Part shown: positions 10,298 to 20,044 of the stretch, one piece after another
Numbering within the stretch: the first letter of the stretch is position 1
How the letters are laid out: the number at the start of each line of letters is the position of its first letter
Source: Roridomyces roridus
Taxonomy: Eukaryota > Basidiomycota > Agaricomycetes > Agaricales > Mycenaceae
Length of the DNA stretch: 64,000 nucleotides
NCBI GenBank assembly: GCA_029378245.1
Contig: JARKIF010000111.1
Span: 46,306 to 110,305 of the forward strand
Direction: 5' to 3'
Translations under genes and position numbers: made by a program
Notes under the pieces: generated by a model
What the model was told of the DNA's origin: nothing
Databases searched by the model: none
Seen by the model: only the letters and a program-made list of their open reading frames with translations

Positions 10298-10689
10298 TTC
10301 TCTGGCTACAATTCCTCTGCTTTCTCTCGTTTTCACTGCTGGGAACTACTTTTCATACCCCTTTTCCTTTCGGATACACTTGCCTCACCCAGATCTCGTG
10401 TTTCCAATTGGACAACCTAGATGACTGGCAGTTGGGACTAGGGTGAGCTCCGCTGGTCCTATAACCCTTATTTGCTTTGCCACCCGTGTTCCTTTCGATT
10501 ACAAGCACTATACACCGTCAGACCATCACTTGCGTACTACATCCCTCGCTGTCGGTCAATCTCGTTCCTATGTCGACGGTCTCACTGCCCCGGCTCATCA
10601 AACTGGTCTGTGCCCCTGAGCACTTGATTGCTGTTGCTTCCCCTGCTATCGGCTTCTCCTTCCCGGCTATTCGCCCATTCATACTCATA

Positions 10690-11230
10690 ATTCACATCCA
10701 TGCCCTCGAGCGCTGGATTGTTTCTTCCTTCCTCCGCTCTCGAATGTGTTGAGTCCCGGGCATCAAGTTCCCATATCATTTGCATGCATCCATGCCCTTG
10801 AGCGCTGGATTGTTTCTTCCTCCGCTATCGAACGCGTTGAGTACCGGCTTCCCATGTCATTTGTATCCATCCATGCCCTTGAGCGCTGGATTGTTTCTTC
10901 CTCCGCTATCGAATGCGTTGAGTTCCGGTTTCCCATGTCATTCGTATTCATCCATGCCCTCGAGTGCTGGATTGTTTCTTCCTCCGCTTATCAAACGCGT
11001 TGAGTTCGGGGCTTCAAGTTCCCATATCATTCGTATCCATCCATGCTCTTGAGCGCTGGATTGTTTCTTCCTCCGCTATCGAACGCGTTGAGTTCGGGGC
11101 TTCAAGTTCCCATATCATTTGTATGCATCCATGCTCCTGAGCGTTGGATTGTTTCTTCCTCCGCTATCCAACGCGTTGAGTTCCTGGGCATGAATTTGCC
11201 ATTTCATTCATATGGCGGGATTGACTTTTT
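10690..11230. repeat. Minisatellite, unit about 80-90 bp, at least six copies
   Basis: The unit contains catccatgcccttgagcg, ctggattgtttcttcctcc and gctatcgaacgcgttgagt. The ctggattg word recurs at about 10714, 10805, 10886, 10967, 11057 and 11144, giving spacings of 81-91 bp. Units are nearly identical in the centre. Open frames across it (for example HALERWIVSSSAIE repeats) are periodic artefacts of the repeat on both strands. Confidence 0.9.
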
Positions 11231-13500
11231 CCTCCGCTATCGAACACGTGGAATCTTTGTTCTTCCTGGCTATCGGGCACCCCGCTGGTCTATGGCCTTC
11301 AACGCAACAGACAGGATATTCTTTGGGCTATAACTCTGGGTTTTACAGAACGGTTATGACTATGATACGATAACAATGGATCAGCCATCGGCATTCGAGT
11401 CTAGCTTGCTTCCTAACTTACCCTCTTCTGCCTGAACCATGCAAGACAAGTTACAACTACGGCAGTCTTACTGATTTACAGGATTTATCTTGCCCTCTCC
11501 TCTGAGCCGACCTCTTTGACCATTGATACAACGGATGGATATAGGCTATTGTCTCCCCTCAGGTTCTGTACTCAGGCGAAAACAACATTTGGCCAATCAA
11601 CGGCGAGTCTACTATGAACTTGCGGGTTTCGTCTGTTCCTCTGCTATTGAAAGCATCAACTTTCATCCTCCTCGGCCATCGAGCGCTTCTTGAGATTATA
11701 CATCCATGTCCTTCACCACTGGATTGCCCTGTCTGCTATCAAGAGCGGCGATCTCACTCCATTCATATTATATATCCACGCCCTCGAGTGCTGGATGGCA
11801 TTCTTACTCCGTGATTGAAAGTGTTGAATTTCTGGGCATCAAGTTCCCGGTCTTTATACACATCTATGTTCTCGAGCGTTGGATTGTGCATGCACTCCCT
11901 CCCCGCTATCAAAAGTGTTCTGGTCATCAAGTTCTCATTTGTTTTACGCATGAGGTTCTGCTTTAGAGTCCGTTGGGCTTCTGTGTCAAGTTCTCACTCG
12001 AGAGTCCTACTCGAGGGTCCTCGAAGCGCCCCTGTGGAGCATATGTTCATGTCCTCGAGAGCAACGAACTAGATGATCTTTGTTGCACCTTTGGCTTTTT
12101 ACTGGACGGCTGTGACTACGGGAATAACTACGGCTCAGACACGCATACGGTAGCGACGAATCGACCATCGGCATTCAACTGTAGCTTTCTCCTTACCTTG
12201 CTCTCTGCAGCCTGAACCACACAAGATGACTGCAATGGCTCGACATTTACACAATAGTCTGAACCAGCCCCATCGACCTTTGCAGCACGGATGAATACGG
12301 GACTATTGTACTGTTTGGACTTTGGGTTTTTCAAACTTACCTGGACATCGCACTTCGATGCATCAATGGCCATCGAGCGCCCGGCTTGGAGTATGCATCC
12401 ATATTCTCAAGCGCTGGATGGCCCTATAACTCTGTCTATTACCGAAAGTTTGGGTCATTGAGGCTCCTTCCTCTACTACGCATTCATGTCGTTAAGCACT
12501 GGATTGCTTCGTGCCTGGGCCTCATTTCGAAGAGGTGATTTGCCATCGACGGCATTTTATTCGCATTTCACAACTCCTGGTCCTCGAGCACCCAAATTTT
12601 TGTCACCAAACATGTTCTCTGCCATCCATGGCCCTCACACCCATATCTCCGTGTTTTCTGGCCTTCGAGTGCCCATTCGTTGTAAATATTAACTGGCCAT
12701 CGAGTGCCCCAGTTGCGATAAAAATCTAGGCCCTCATATGGTGGATTGACCTGTTCCTTTGCGGGATGCTATCGAGAGTGTTATATCCTCCGCTATCGAA
12801 AGCATCGAGCTCGTTCCTTCCTCAACCATCATAGGTCTTGCGCCCTGATCCATCAAGTTTCTTTTTCTCTTCAAGTTTCTTTTCTTTGTCATCGAGAACT
12901 AGACTGCGTCAAATTCCTGGCCCTCGAGCGCCGGATGTTCGTTATCAAATATGTTATTTTCCATTGACACTCTTCACGTCCGTATCCTCGGGTACTACTA
13001 CATTACCTGGGTTCATTATCCAGTCCTCTTTCCATTGAAGGCATTCCTTTCTTGTCCTGGAGCAATGCTACGATATCATGTTGCATTCATCAATTTGCGA
13101 TTGCTCAGCTACGCTAGATCTAACGACCTGTGTCGGGCATTGATCAAGATCAGAGCTGTAACTCGGTTGAACCTCACTAATGTTCGCATGACTGTCGAGT
13201 CTCCTTAGCAAAGAAACCCAATGCCCCAGTCAATACGACATTCTGCGTCCTTCATGCATCGACTTCGAGTTAATGCCCTGTTCATTGAGGGCATCAATTT
13301 TCTATGCATCGTGGAAGTTTCTCCAACATTCAATCTCGAGTGGTCTTCAATTTTGCATACTACATGGGAATTGATTCCAACATCCCGCTGGCGGTGCCGT
13401 TGTTTGTCCGAAAAAAAAGACACCATTGCCTCCCATCGAGATGGCCTGACCTGAGCGATTCCGTATTCGTCCGGGTACTTACCTAGCGTCCTATATCGGC
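11231..13500. repeat. Decayed extension of the minisatellite, no gene
   Basis: Scattered, diverged pieces of the same words recur over 2 kb (catccatgtccttcaccactgg, cctcgagtgctgga, ttctcgagcgttggattg, gctatcgaaagc). I see no conserved protein, intron signals in register, or structured RNA. It reads as an old, mutated part of the array. Confidence 0.55.
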
Positions 13501-14439
13501 AACTTAGCCTCGAGTCGATGCCTGACTATCGTCATCTACCCTTATCCCGGTTGAGAAATTCCCGCGTTGATTCGAACTCGAGCCGTGGATCGCAACGAGT
13601 CCTACTTTTGTTGACTCAGTCCCCGTGGCTTAGCTTCTTGAACTTCAAACCGAGTTTCTGAGTCTTCCGACGGGTTTACAGGGCAGAGACCCGGTCCTTT
13701 CTGTCTGCAGTTCACGCTTTTGCACCATACTGTCCGAGGGTCACCATCCAGGGACTTTCCAATCTCGATTCGAATAGATCTGCTCGCCCACTACCGGATG
13801 TTATATCGTGGAATTCCCCCAGAGGTTGGTATCATTCCTGCTGTTTTTTGCCTTCGTTCCAATCAGGGCACAATTCGTGTGGCTCGGTACGAGCCCATCG
13901 TTGGCAATCTGGAGTGGTAACACTCCAGTGTCACATTTCTGCTCTTCCAGATCTTCCCCGGTTCGGATGTTGGTCAGCGATCCACAGCCTCCTTCCTCAT
14001 TGATCGTTTCGAGACCGAGATTCGAAGTTATCCTTTGTTGCCTCTGAAAACCCACACGGCAAGACTTGTATCATGGCACATGATTGGCTCTCTCCCCATA
14101 AATCAAGTTTGGGATTCAAGGAGAACTTCGTTCAACTGACCTATGATTGGTTTCGGTGTACTCACATCAGCTTCTGCAATCGCACTCTTGCGTTCCTTCC
14201 CCGGACGAAGAAGAACAAGTGTTATAGTTCAGCTTCAAGCCTCAATAGAATTGTCGAAACTAACTTCCCTACTCTGTTGGACTCAAAGGTTCGGGTTGCA
14301 TTCGGGTTGGACATTGGTCCATGATCTGACACAGATAGATGATTCGATTCTTCGCCGCTCATTTGTTGGGTTAGCCGTGGGCGTTGGTGATGCCCTCGTC
14401 TGGCGTCTTCGTTCTGGGTTCATTCTCACGCCTCACCAT
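13501..14439. other. No recognisable gene
   Basis: Open frames are short and resemble nothing known to me, and there is no clear repeat. One long frame (14143-14574) ends inside the duplicated block at 14440 and is unlikely to be real. Confidence 0.4.
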
Positions 14440-14573
14440 CGCCCTACGACCTGGAGATCAGCGGTTCGGGAAGTTGAACCTTCCGCTGCTCCTCCATCCC
14501 CAAAGAATATCTGTGGTTGCCCTCAAGTTCAATTTGATTCCAAGACGCAAACGAAGCGCAGAACAAGAGTGTA
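14440..14573. repeat. About 135-bp block, copy 1 (copy 2 at 14865-15003)
   Basis: This block (cctcaccatcgccctacg..., gaagttgaaccttccgctg...) is repeated essentially without change at 14865-15003. Copy 1 is followed by the block shared with 10137-10297. Copy 2 joins directly to F-box copy D. Together they mark duplication breakpoints. Confidence 0.85.
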
Positions 14574-14737
14574 GTACTGATGAGCCTGCGAAGGCAGAAC
14601 TGATTCTTGTGACAGCGGAGTGACACATGATTTGTGATCCGCGCCTTCTCATCACACCACGACCATCTGCCAGCACTTCTTGCAATGCAGTGCGTACGTC
14701 GACGAATCCACCCTCCAAGACCTCCAAAACTTTTCCC
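14571..14737. repeat. Second copy of the 160-bp block at 10137-10297
   Basis: Near-identical to 10137-10297; after about 14737 the two loci diverge. It lies between the two copies of the 135-bp block, so this 560-bp stretch is a small composite of pieces moved within the cluster. Confidence 0.85.
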
Positions 14738-15002
14738 CGCCCGCCCTCGCCTTCAAATTGATGTCTCAAGTACATCACATGTCAATCTGCTTCAGCCTCA
14801 ATTCAGCCTTTCAAGGCCTGTGGGGCAGCACACAGGTAGGGTGGTGGTTGGGGTTCATTCTCACGCCTCACCATCGCCCTACGACCTGGAGATCAGCGGT
14901 TCGGGAAGTTGAACCTTCCGCTGCTCCTCCATCCCCAAAGAATATCTGTGGTTGCCCTCAAGTTCAATTTGATTCCAAGACGCAAACGAAGCGCAGAACA
15001 AG

Positions 15003-15780
15003 AGGATAAATTCACCGTTGCCGCGAAGATGCAACCGAGTGAGAGTTGCGCCGACGCGACCCAGAAAGGTGTTGATCCTGGGGCTGTCGAATTCAACAAC
15101 CTTGAGCCGAGTGATGCCGGAGAGATCCAGTTCGGCTCGAGGAGCAGGTCCATGATGATGTCGTTGAAGGTGGTGAATGAAATGTACTCCGGTCGCGCAA
15201 ATGTGACGGGCGTTGCCGGTGGTACGAAGGGAGTAGCCAAACTGGAAGGATACCATACATCAAAGATGAGTCTTCTGACCAAGGTGCAGTTGGAAATATA
15301 TTGCAGAGATGCGTGGCATCCCAACACCCAGTGCAGAATACGAGGCCGCGCAAGGAGGGAAGTCCGACGAGTTTCGCCACATCTTGCAGGAGAGAGCTCC
15401 CAGAGGCAGCTTCGACTGTGAACAATGTGAGCTGAAGCACATTGGACCAGGGAATCTGTGCGACAGAGTGGAAACTTTTGGCGTCTCCAGCATAGATGTG
15501 CAAGTCTTGAACATAGGGGATTAAATGCGGAGACGACTCGGACGTCATCACATTCAACAGACGCTGCGCACGCACTCCTGTTACCACCGCTGTCGGAGGG
15601 TGGTAGCTGATCCAAATCGAGTGGAAGATGTGGAATTGCGCACGGGAGACGAAACAGCGGCCAGCGAGACAAAGCGACTTCAGCTCCTTTGTCTCGTGAA
15701 AATCACCGGCGGCCAGTTGGTCTACGATTTCGTCCCATATCTCCTGTGGTAAAAGAGAGCTCGCATGGGAGAGGGGAGAG
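15003..15780 (-). pseudogene. F-box protein copy D, truncated and frameshifted
   Basis: It opens near 15780 as SSLLPQEIWDEIVDQLA and follows the family through LPYVQDLHIYAGDAKSFHS-like and QIPWSNVLQLTL segments. The frame breaks after CNIFPT near 15290 (continuing in another frame as VRRLIFDVWYP) and again later. At 15003 the family sequence stops and the 135-bp block begins, so the C-terminal third is missing. An upstream extension of the frame to 16016 overlaps an opposite-strand F-box remnant and is not genuine. Confidence 0.8.
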
Positions 15781-15839
15781 ACTTGAGAGTAAGACCGGAT
15801 CATTCTTTGATGCCCGTCATTCGCCTCTTGTCCGCAAAC

Positions 15840-16500
15840 ACCATGCCAGTGCGGACTCGAAGCGCTTATATGCGCATAACTCGATGGTTTCCAGACGAGG
15901 TCCTCACCGAAATCATTCGCAACGTGCCAATTGTATAGAATTGGGGCCGCTTCCTTCACGTCGGATTTTTTAATCGCACCGATGAAGCTCATGCAACGAC
16001 TCGAGTACCTATTCATTCAGGATTGGGACGGCTCCTTGGTCTCGCAGTTCGCTGAGCTCAGTTTCCCCAACCTCCGCTCCTGCCGCATATATACGCCAGA
16101 AACCACTACTGCGCGTCATTCCTGCAACGCCATCCCACAATTACCCAGCTTCATCTGTGGACTGTCGACACAAGGCCAGACACCTTGCTATTAGGACCCG
16201 ATGGCACCCTACTACCGAAAATCCGGTCTTATCACGGACCTCCTCGGTTTCTTCCTTCCCTCTTATCCGGAATCTTGCGGCTGTACGAATCGTATGCACC
16301 ACACCGTTCGCCAGTGTTCTTGATACACTCAGTGCCCATGCCAATCCCGATCTCATTCTTTGCCTCAACTTTTCGACATCGGAACGGATTAATCTACGCG
16401 ACACAATTGCAGCTTTATCGGTACATACGCTGCACTTCAAAATGGTGCAACTTTGGGGTTGCGTTAGATCAATTAGCATGGCGCGTCGGTGCTCCGCTAC
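15840..16500 (+). pseudogene. F-box/LRR-like remnant of a different subfamily
   Basis: Pieces in different + frames resemble the common basidiomycete F-box architecture: RWFPDEVLTEIIRNVP (F-box core), MQRLEYLFIQDW, FPNLRSCRIYTPE, HPTITQLHLWTVDTR and LSAHANPDLILCLNF. At least two frame changes and an early TAG after NVPIV break it. An intron cannot explain all of them. It is not closely related to copies A-E. Confidence 0.6.
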
Positions 16501-16964
16501 CCACATCAAGTGGAAATCTCAAGTACACCAGGCCCGGGAGACCATAAACGACGTCACCGCGTAACTGGCGCAATCCGATTGTCTGGAATATTTCGCTTTG
16601 AACTTCGATGTAGCCGATTTCGGTTTCGATCCTCCTCCTCCTCCTCCCAGCACCATGCTTAGAATCTGGGAAACCCTTGAAACTTGGGTCAAGGCCTCTT
16701 CGACTCTGAAAGGCTGTTGTTTCGGTAAGAAGACTACATCGACTGCAAGAACACTGCTCATCATGTCGACTTGCTAGGTGAAACAGCCCGGGTGAAAGTG
16801 AGCGAAAAATGGGAGGAATGTAGCCGGGCAGGATTCGATACACAAGCCGGATTCTGTATTTTCAATACAGTTCTGTGTGACTGATTTCCTCGTCTTCCAG
16901 TCAGCCACTGTTCTTTGAGTGGGAAGGATGAGGTCGGACGTTTGTTGGCATGGCTTGCAGTGAT

Positions 16965-17850
16965 CCCTCGCAACGGTAATGGAGCTCGCGCGGAACTTCA
17001 ACCGAAGAGCTCGTTACTGGATGCAAGCTCTGCGGCTGCGGTGTACAACCGACCAGGGAGTGGTGCCGGACGGGGAAGGGGCGGGCCAGGGTATGGGAGC
17101 ATCGAAGGGAGGGAGTTTGCCGCCGCAAGTCGCAACAACTTGAACAACAAGAGCGACCGATGATGCACCAACGGGAGAGTAGTTTGGCGCCACCTGGTGC
17201 TGGGATGGGTGCTGGACGGTGGTATCCGTTGGCGGATCTCGACGGGCGTGCACCGCAACACCTGGCCCGGGGACGCCGCCAAATCGACGTACACTTTTGC
17301 CGACGCCGGATCGGGCCAGGATGAGGGGATTTCGACGCCTGTCGGTAGGGATATGGACCCACTACGTTTGCGGAGATGGGCTTTGCGGGGACCAAGGCGG
17401 AGGATAAGGAGTGTGTGCTGTTTTCCGAGAGAGAGAGAGAGCGAGTGTTTTATACATGCACCACTCCTGCTCTCGTTTTACCGAGGGCCGGCCGTGTTCA
17501 GTATGCTCAGCGTCTTGTGGTGATCACACCCCTGGAATGAGTATGTGTTCCGTTGACATCTGGTATTGTTATGGGAGGATAACCACCCTCCTCGTACATA
17601 CTTGTTTGTCTTCGGTAGACTGGTTGTTCATGTTGTGGACCTCGCGAGTATAATAAATCCCCCCCCCCCCCCCCCATATCGTCGATGCTTGCCTGCACAT
17701 ACTTTACGAATTGCTCATGGTACTATACGGTTGACGTGAGTACGGAGTACATACGGCTGTTTTCCTTTCTTTCTTGTTGTGGTTGTTCTATTCGCAAGTG
17801 AATGGACTTGAGTAGATGTATGCTTCATTTTTCGAGTGAATCCGATTGGG
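16965..17850 (+). pseudogene. Broken copy of the SKT5 3' half and 3' flank
   Basis: Nucleotides from about 16979 follow SKT5 4527-5005: gtaatggagctcgcgcgga, agagtagtttggcgccacct, cgtttgcggagatggg and gaggataaggagtgtgt. The tail then continues as the 3'-flank block at 17757-17850. Indels destroy the frame, and the CaaX codons are altered (ECVLF frame). About 250 bp of unrelated sequence, including a C17 run, is inserted at about 17430-17680. A tRNA-like element follows at 17880, as one follows SKT5 at 5196, so gene tail and element were copied together. Confidence 0.85.
17659..17675. repeat. Poly(C) run of 17
   Basis: A pure C run inside the insertion in the SKT5 copy. Its length should be treated with caution, since such runs are prone to sequencing error. 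Confidence 0.85.
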
Positions 17851-17879
17851 CTGAAGGAAAAAATGAAAAACCTGAGAAT

Positions 17880-17962
17880 GAACCACGCCTGAATCGAACA
17901 GGCTGCCTACTCAAGAAAAGAGACGCATCAATGTAAGCAGGTGCGGCCACCGCAAGTGGTTC
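17880..17962 (-). ncRNA. tRNA-like element, 83 nt
   Basis: The ends GAACCAC/GTGGTTC pair in 7 of 7. The D-type arm is GCGG-TGG-CCGC. The stem is CCTGC/GTAGG, and the T-arm GCCTG-TTCGATT-CAGGC is perfect. T runs on the - strand lie at 17866-17870 (T5) and 17858-17863 (T6). It lies directly behind the SKT5 3'-end copy. Confidence 0.6.
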
Positions 17963-18039
17963 TTGTTAAACGTTTAGTGTTTTCTCCCTGGTGTTATGTA
18001 CATAAATTCAGTCTCGGTATTGAAAAAATGCCGCAACCA

Positions 18040-18200
18040 TCTCTCATTGCAACGGCCTGAATCGAACAGGGTGTTTCTTCCTCGTGTTGGCGGTGTTGCA
18101 GTTACTTTACTTATGCGAGCGAGCGAATGGTCGAGTAGTTGCACTCTTCTGGTCGAATGGACTTGTCACTTTGAGTTGAACCGTGTGAAGAACGAAAAGA
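18040..18200 (-). repeat. T-arm-only remnant plus diverged 3'-flank block
   Basis: A T-arm remnant (cctgaatcgaacagg) at about 18056-18070 is joined directly to a diverged form of the SKT5-flank block (gttgcagttactttacttatg, gcgaatggtcgagtagttg). The same half-element structure recurs at about 18590-18700, 19635-19690 and 19880-20000, so it is a distinct recurring unit and not random decay. Confidence 0.5.
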
Positions 18201-18223
18201 ATGGTTCTCGCGACACATTGAAT

Positions 18224-18314
18224 GACCCATGCCTGAATCGAACAAGCTCAGGCCTGCTGAGCCCACGGGCATATACTATTGTTGGAAGCAGGTACGGACC
18301 ATCGCGAGGGGCCT
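18224..18314 (-). ncRNA. Degenerate tRNA-like element
   Basis: The 3' end ATGGGTC and T-arm with TTCGATT are present. A CCTGC/GCAGG pair survives with an 8-nt insertion between this stem and the T-arm. The 5' terminal strand (about 18308-18314) no longer pairs. No good T run follows. Confidence 0.35.
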
Positions 18315-18448
18315 TGCGCAGAGCCTTCCCTTGTGTCATGCAAATGAATGGTAAAATGGTTCGAAATCGAATAGACTCGGGTTTACCGTTCGTTTTCGAG
18401 TGAGGAACCGAGTAGGCTGAAAAAAGTTCGAAGGAAGGCTGGGTCATG

Positions 18449-18507
18449 AACTACGCCTGAATTGAACAGGCTGCCTGCCAAAGCCAAATGTCTCACTGGA
18501 AGCAGGG
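18449..18507 (-). ncRNA. Truncated tRNA-like element
   Basis: The 3' end, T-arm (loop TTCAATT) and CCTGC/GCAGG stem are present. The D-type arm and 5' terminal strand are missing. A T6 run lies at 18421-18426. Confidence 0.4.
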
Positions 18508-18790
18508 GCAATGTCTCTCCCTTCTGTTATGCGTGGATTATTCGAATGTCGATTTTGACGAAAAAAAAGAATCAACCGCTTCATTGAAACCGCCTGAATC
18601 GAACAGAGCTGGTTTCCTTTCTCGTCTTAAGTTCAACTTGAGTTGTAGTTACTTGCATTTGAAAGTCAATAGACTTTGAATGGTTGTATGTTTCGCTGTG
18701 ATTCGTGAAATGGGTTTGAGCGGAATTAAGTGGAAGAGCTGACGAAGAAAAATCGAACGACAAAAGTAAAAGATGCGATGCCAATAGATG

Positions 18791-19218
18791 GGTTGTGCAA
18801 AAGCCGTACGGCTTTTTAGTGCATTGTGCAAAGCCGTATGGCTAAATTTCTTGCTAGTTTTTTCGACTTTTTCCAGCAGGTGGATGATCACTGAGACCAA
18901 TCATGATGCCCATCACCCGGCACAGCACCCAGTTTGGCCGAGTCGCCCAAACCGGCAGCGTGGTAAGGAGTTCAAGTGACCGAATCATGACAGTACCTCA
19001 TTGGAGCCGTGTGGAGTCAATGTGAATCGAGTCAAAGCCGAGTGTTCACATCCAGCACCCGTCGGATCACTATGCCGTCGGGCGGCGGAAGATCAAATCA
19101 TTGATGAAATGTGCCGAGATGCCGAAATTCGCCAATCAACGACACCAAAACGATACAATTACCTGGACGGCTTTGCACAATGCCAGCCGTACACGGCTCC
19201 ACACGGCTTTGCACAACC
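18791..19218. mobile_element. MITE-like element, 428 bp, compound terminal inverted repeats
   Basis: Both ends, read inward, start GGTTGTGCAAA and then share GCATTGTGCAAAGCCGT some 30-35 bp further in. GCCGTACGGC-type palindromes lie between these words. The outer 50-57 bp thus form an imperfect compound inverted repeat. The interior has no transposase and only short open frames. I cannot define a clean target duplication. It is best read as a non-autonomous DNA transposon that landed in the tRNA-like array just before the element at 19231. Confidence 0.65.
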
Positions 19219-19230
19219 TGTCTAATCTAC

Positions 19231-19311
19231 GGCCCATGTCTGAATCGAACAGGCTGCCTGCGGGTTAACGCTCCTCGATGGATATGTGCGGACCTCGGCG
19301 GCGAGTGGGCC
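19231..19311 (-). ncRNA. tRNA-like element with GGCCCA/TGGGCC terminal stem
   Basis: The ends GGCCCAC and ATGGGCC pair in 6 of 7, using a G-C at position 2 where most copies have A-T. The 5' terminal strand and T-arm (TTCGATT loop) are intact; the D-type arm and CCTGC stem are altered (GCAGG on one side only). The downstream flank is interrupted by the MITE-like element, so no T run follows. Confidence 0.45.
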
Positions 19312-19440
19312 CTGTGCATGGAGCTCCTTCCCTTCTGTTATGTGAATGAATGTAGAATGTTGGAAAGGTAATGGATTGGAGTTGAAGCATGTTTCCTGGT
19401 TGGGCCGAAAAAAAAGGGATCCAGAGGAAGACATACAAGT

Positions 19441-19533
19441 GAGCCACGCCCGAATCGAACAGGCTGCCGGTGCTGAGTTGACTCTTGCTTGAGCATCGGA
19501 AGCAGGTGCGATGCGAAACATCGCAAGTGGTTC
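19441..19533 (-). ncRNA. tRNA-like element, 93 nt
   Basis: The ends GAACCAC and GTGGCTC pair in 6 of 7. The D-type arm is GCGATG-TTTCG-CATCGC, longer than in other copies and perfectly paired. CCTGC is present, with its partner weakened. The T-arm is GCCTG-TTCGATT-CGGGC. A T8 run lies at 19408-19415. Confidence 0.5.
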
Positions 19534-19710
19534 TGGTTCATGTTGTTTTCTTCCTCGTCTTACTCATGTACATGAATGTAGGATGTTGATTTTGAAGGGA
19601 AAAAAAGGAACGTACTTACTATAGAGATATCATATTGAAACCGCCTGAATCGAACACGCCTGGTTTCCTTTGTCGTGTTGTGAAGAACAAAAGATGATTG
19701 ACCACCCTGT

Positions 19711-19795
19711 GAACCAGGCCCGAATCGAACAGGCTGCCTGCTGGATTCAAGTACAAGCAAACGATGGAAGCAGGTGCGGCCACCGCAAGTGACTC
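19711..19795 (-). ncRNA. tRNA-like element, 85 nt
   Basis: The ends GAGTCAC and CTGGTTC pair in 6 of 7 with two G-T. The D-type arm is GCGG-TGG-CCGC, CCTGC/GCAGG encloses a loop starting TTCCA, and the T-arm is GCCTG-TTCGATT-CGGGC. Only a T4 run (19689-19692) follows. Confidence 0.5.
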
Positions 19796-20044
19796 CTGTT
19801 CAGGTTGTTTTCTCCCTTGTCTTATGTGGATGAATGCAGGATGTTGGCTTTGAGAAAAACGGGTTCGCTGATATTCTATTGAAACCATCTGAATCGAACC
19901 CGGCTGGTCTTCTTTCTCGTCCTGCAGTTACATACTTGCTTGCATGCAAGTGAATGGACCTGAGTTGTTGCATTCTTCCGTTGTGAATTGGGCCTGAGTG
20001 TAGGTAGGTAGAATTTTGTCGACTGAACAAGGGCGGTCGTCCAT

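Noticed and set aside
10690..11230. Repeat protein with HALERWIVSSSAIE units
   Set aside because: Open frames exist on both strands across the minisatellite and follow its period; no start context, intron or flanking domain supports a protein.
15093..16016. 307-residue protein extending F-box copy D upstream
   Set aside because: The first about 80 residues are antis to the other F-box remnant on the + strand, and the family start motif lies inside at about 15780.
17659..17675. Poly(C) run as a regulatory or telomeric feature
   Set aside because: An isolated homopolymer inside an insertion in a pseudogene; length uncertain and no repeat context.
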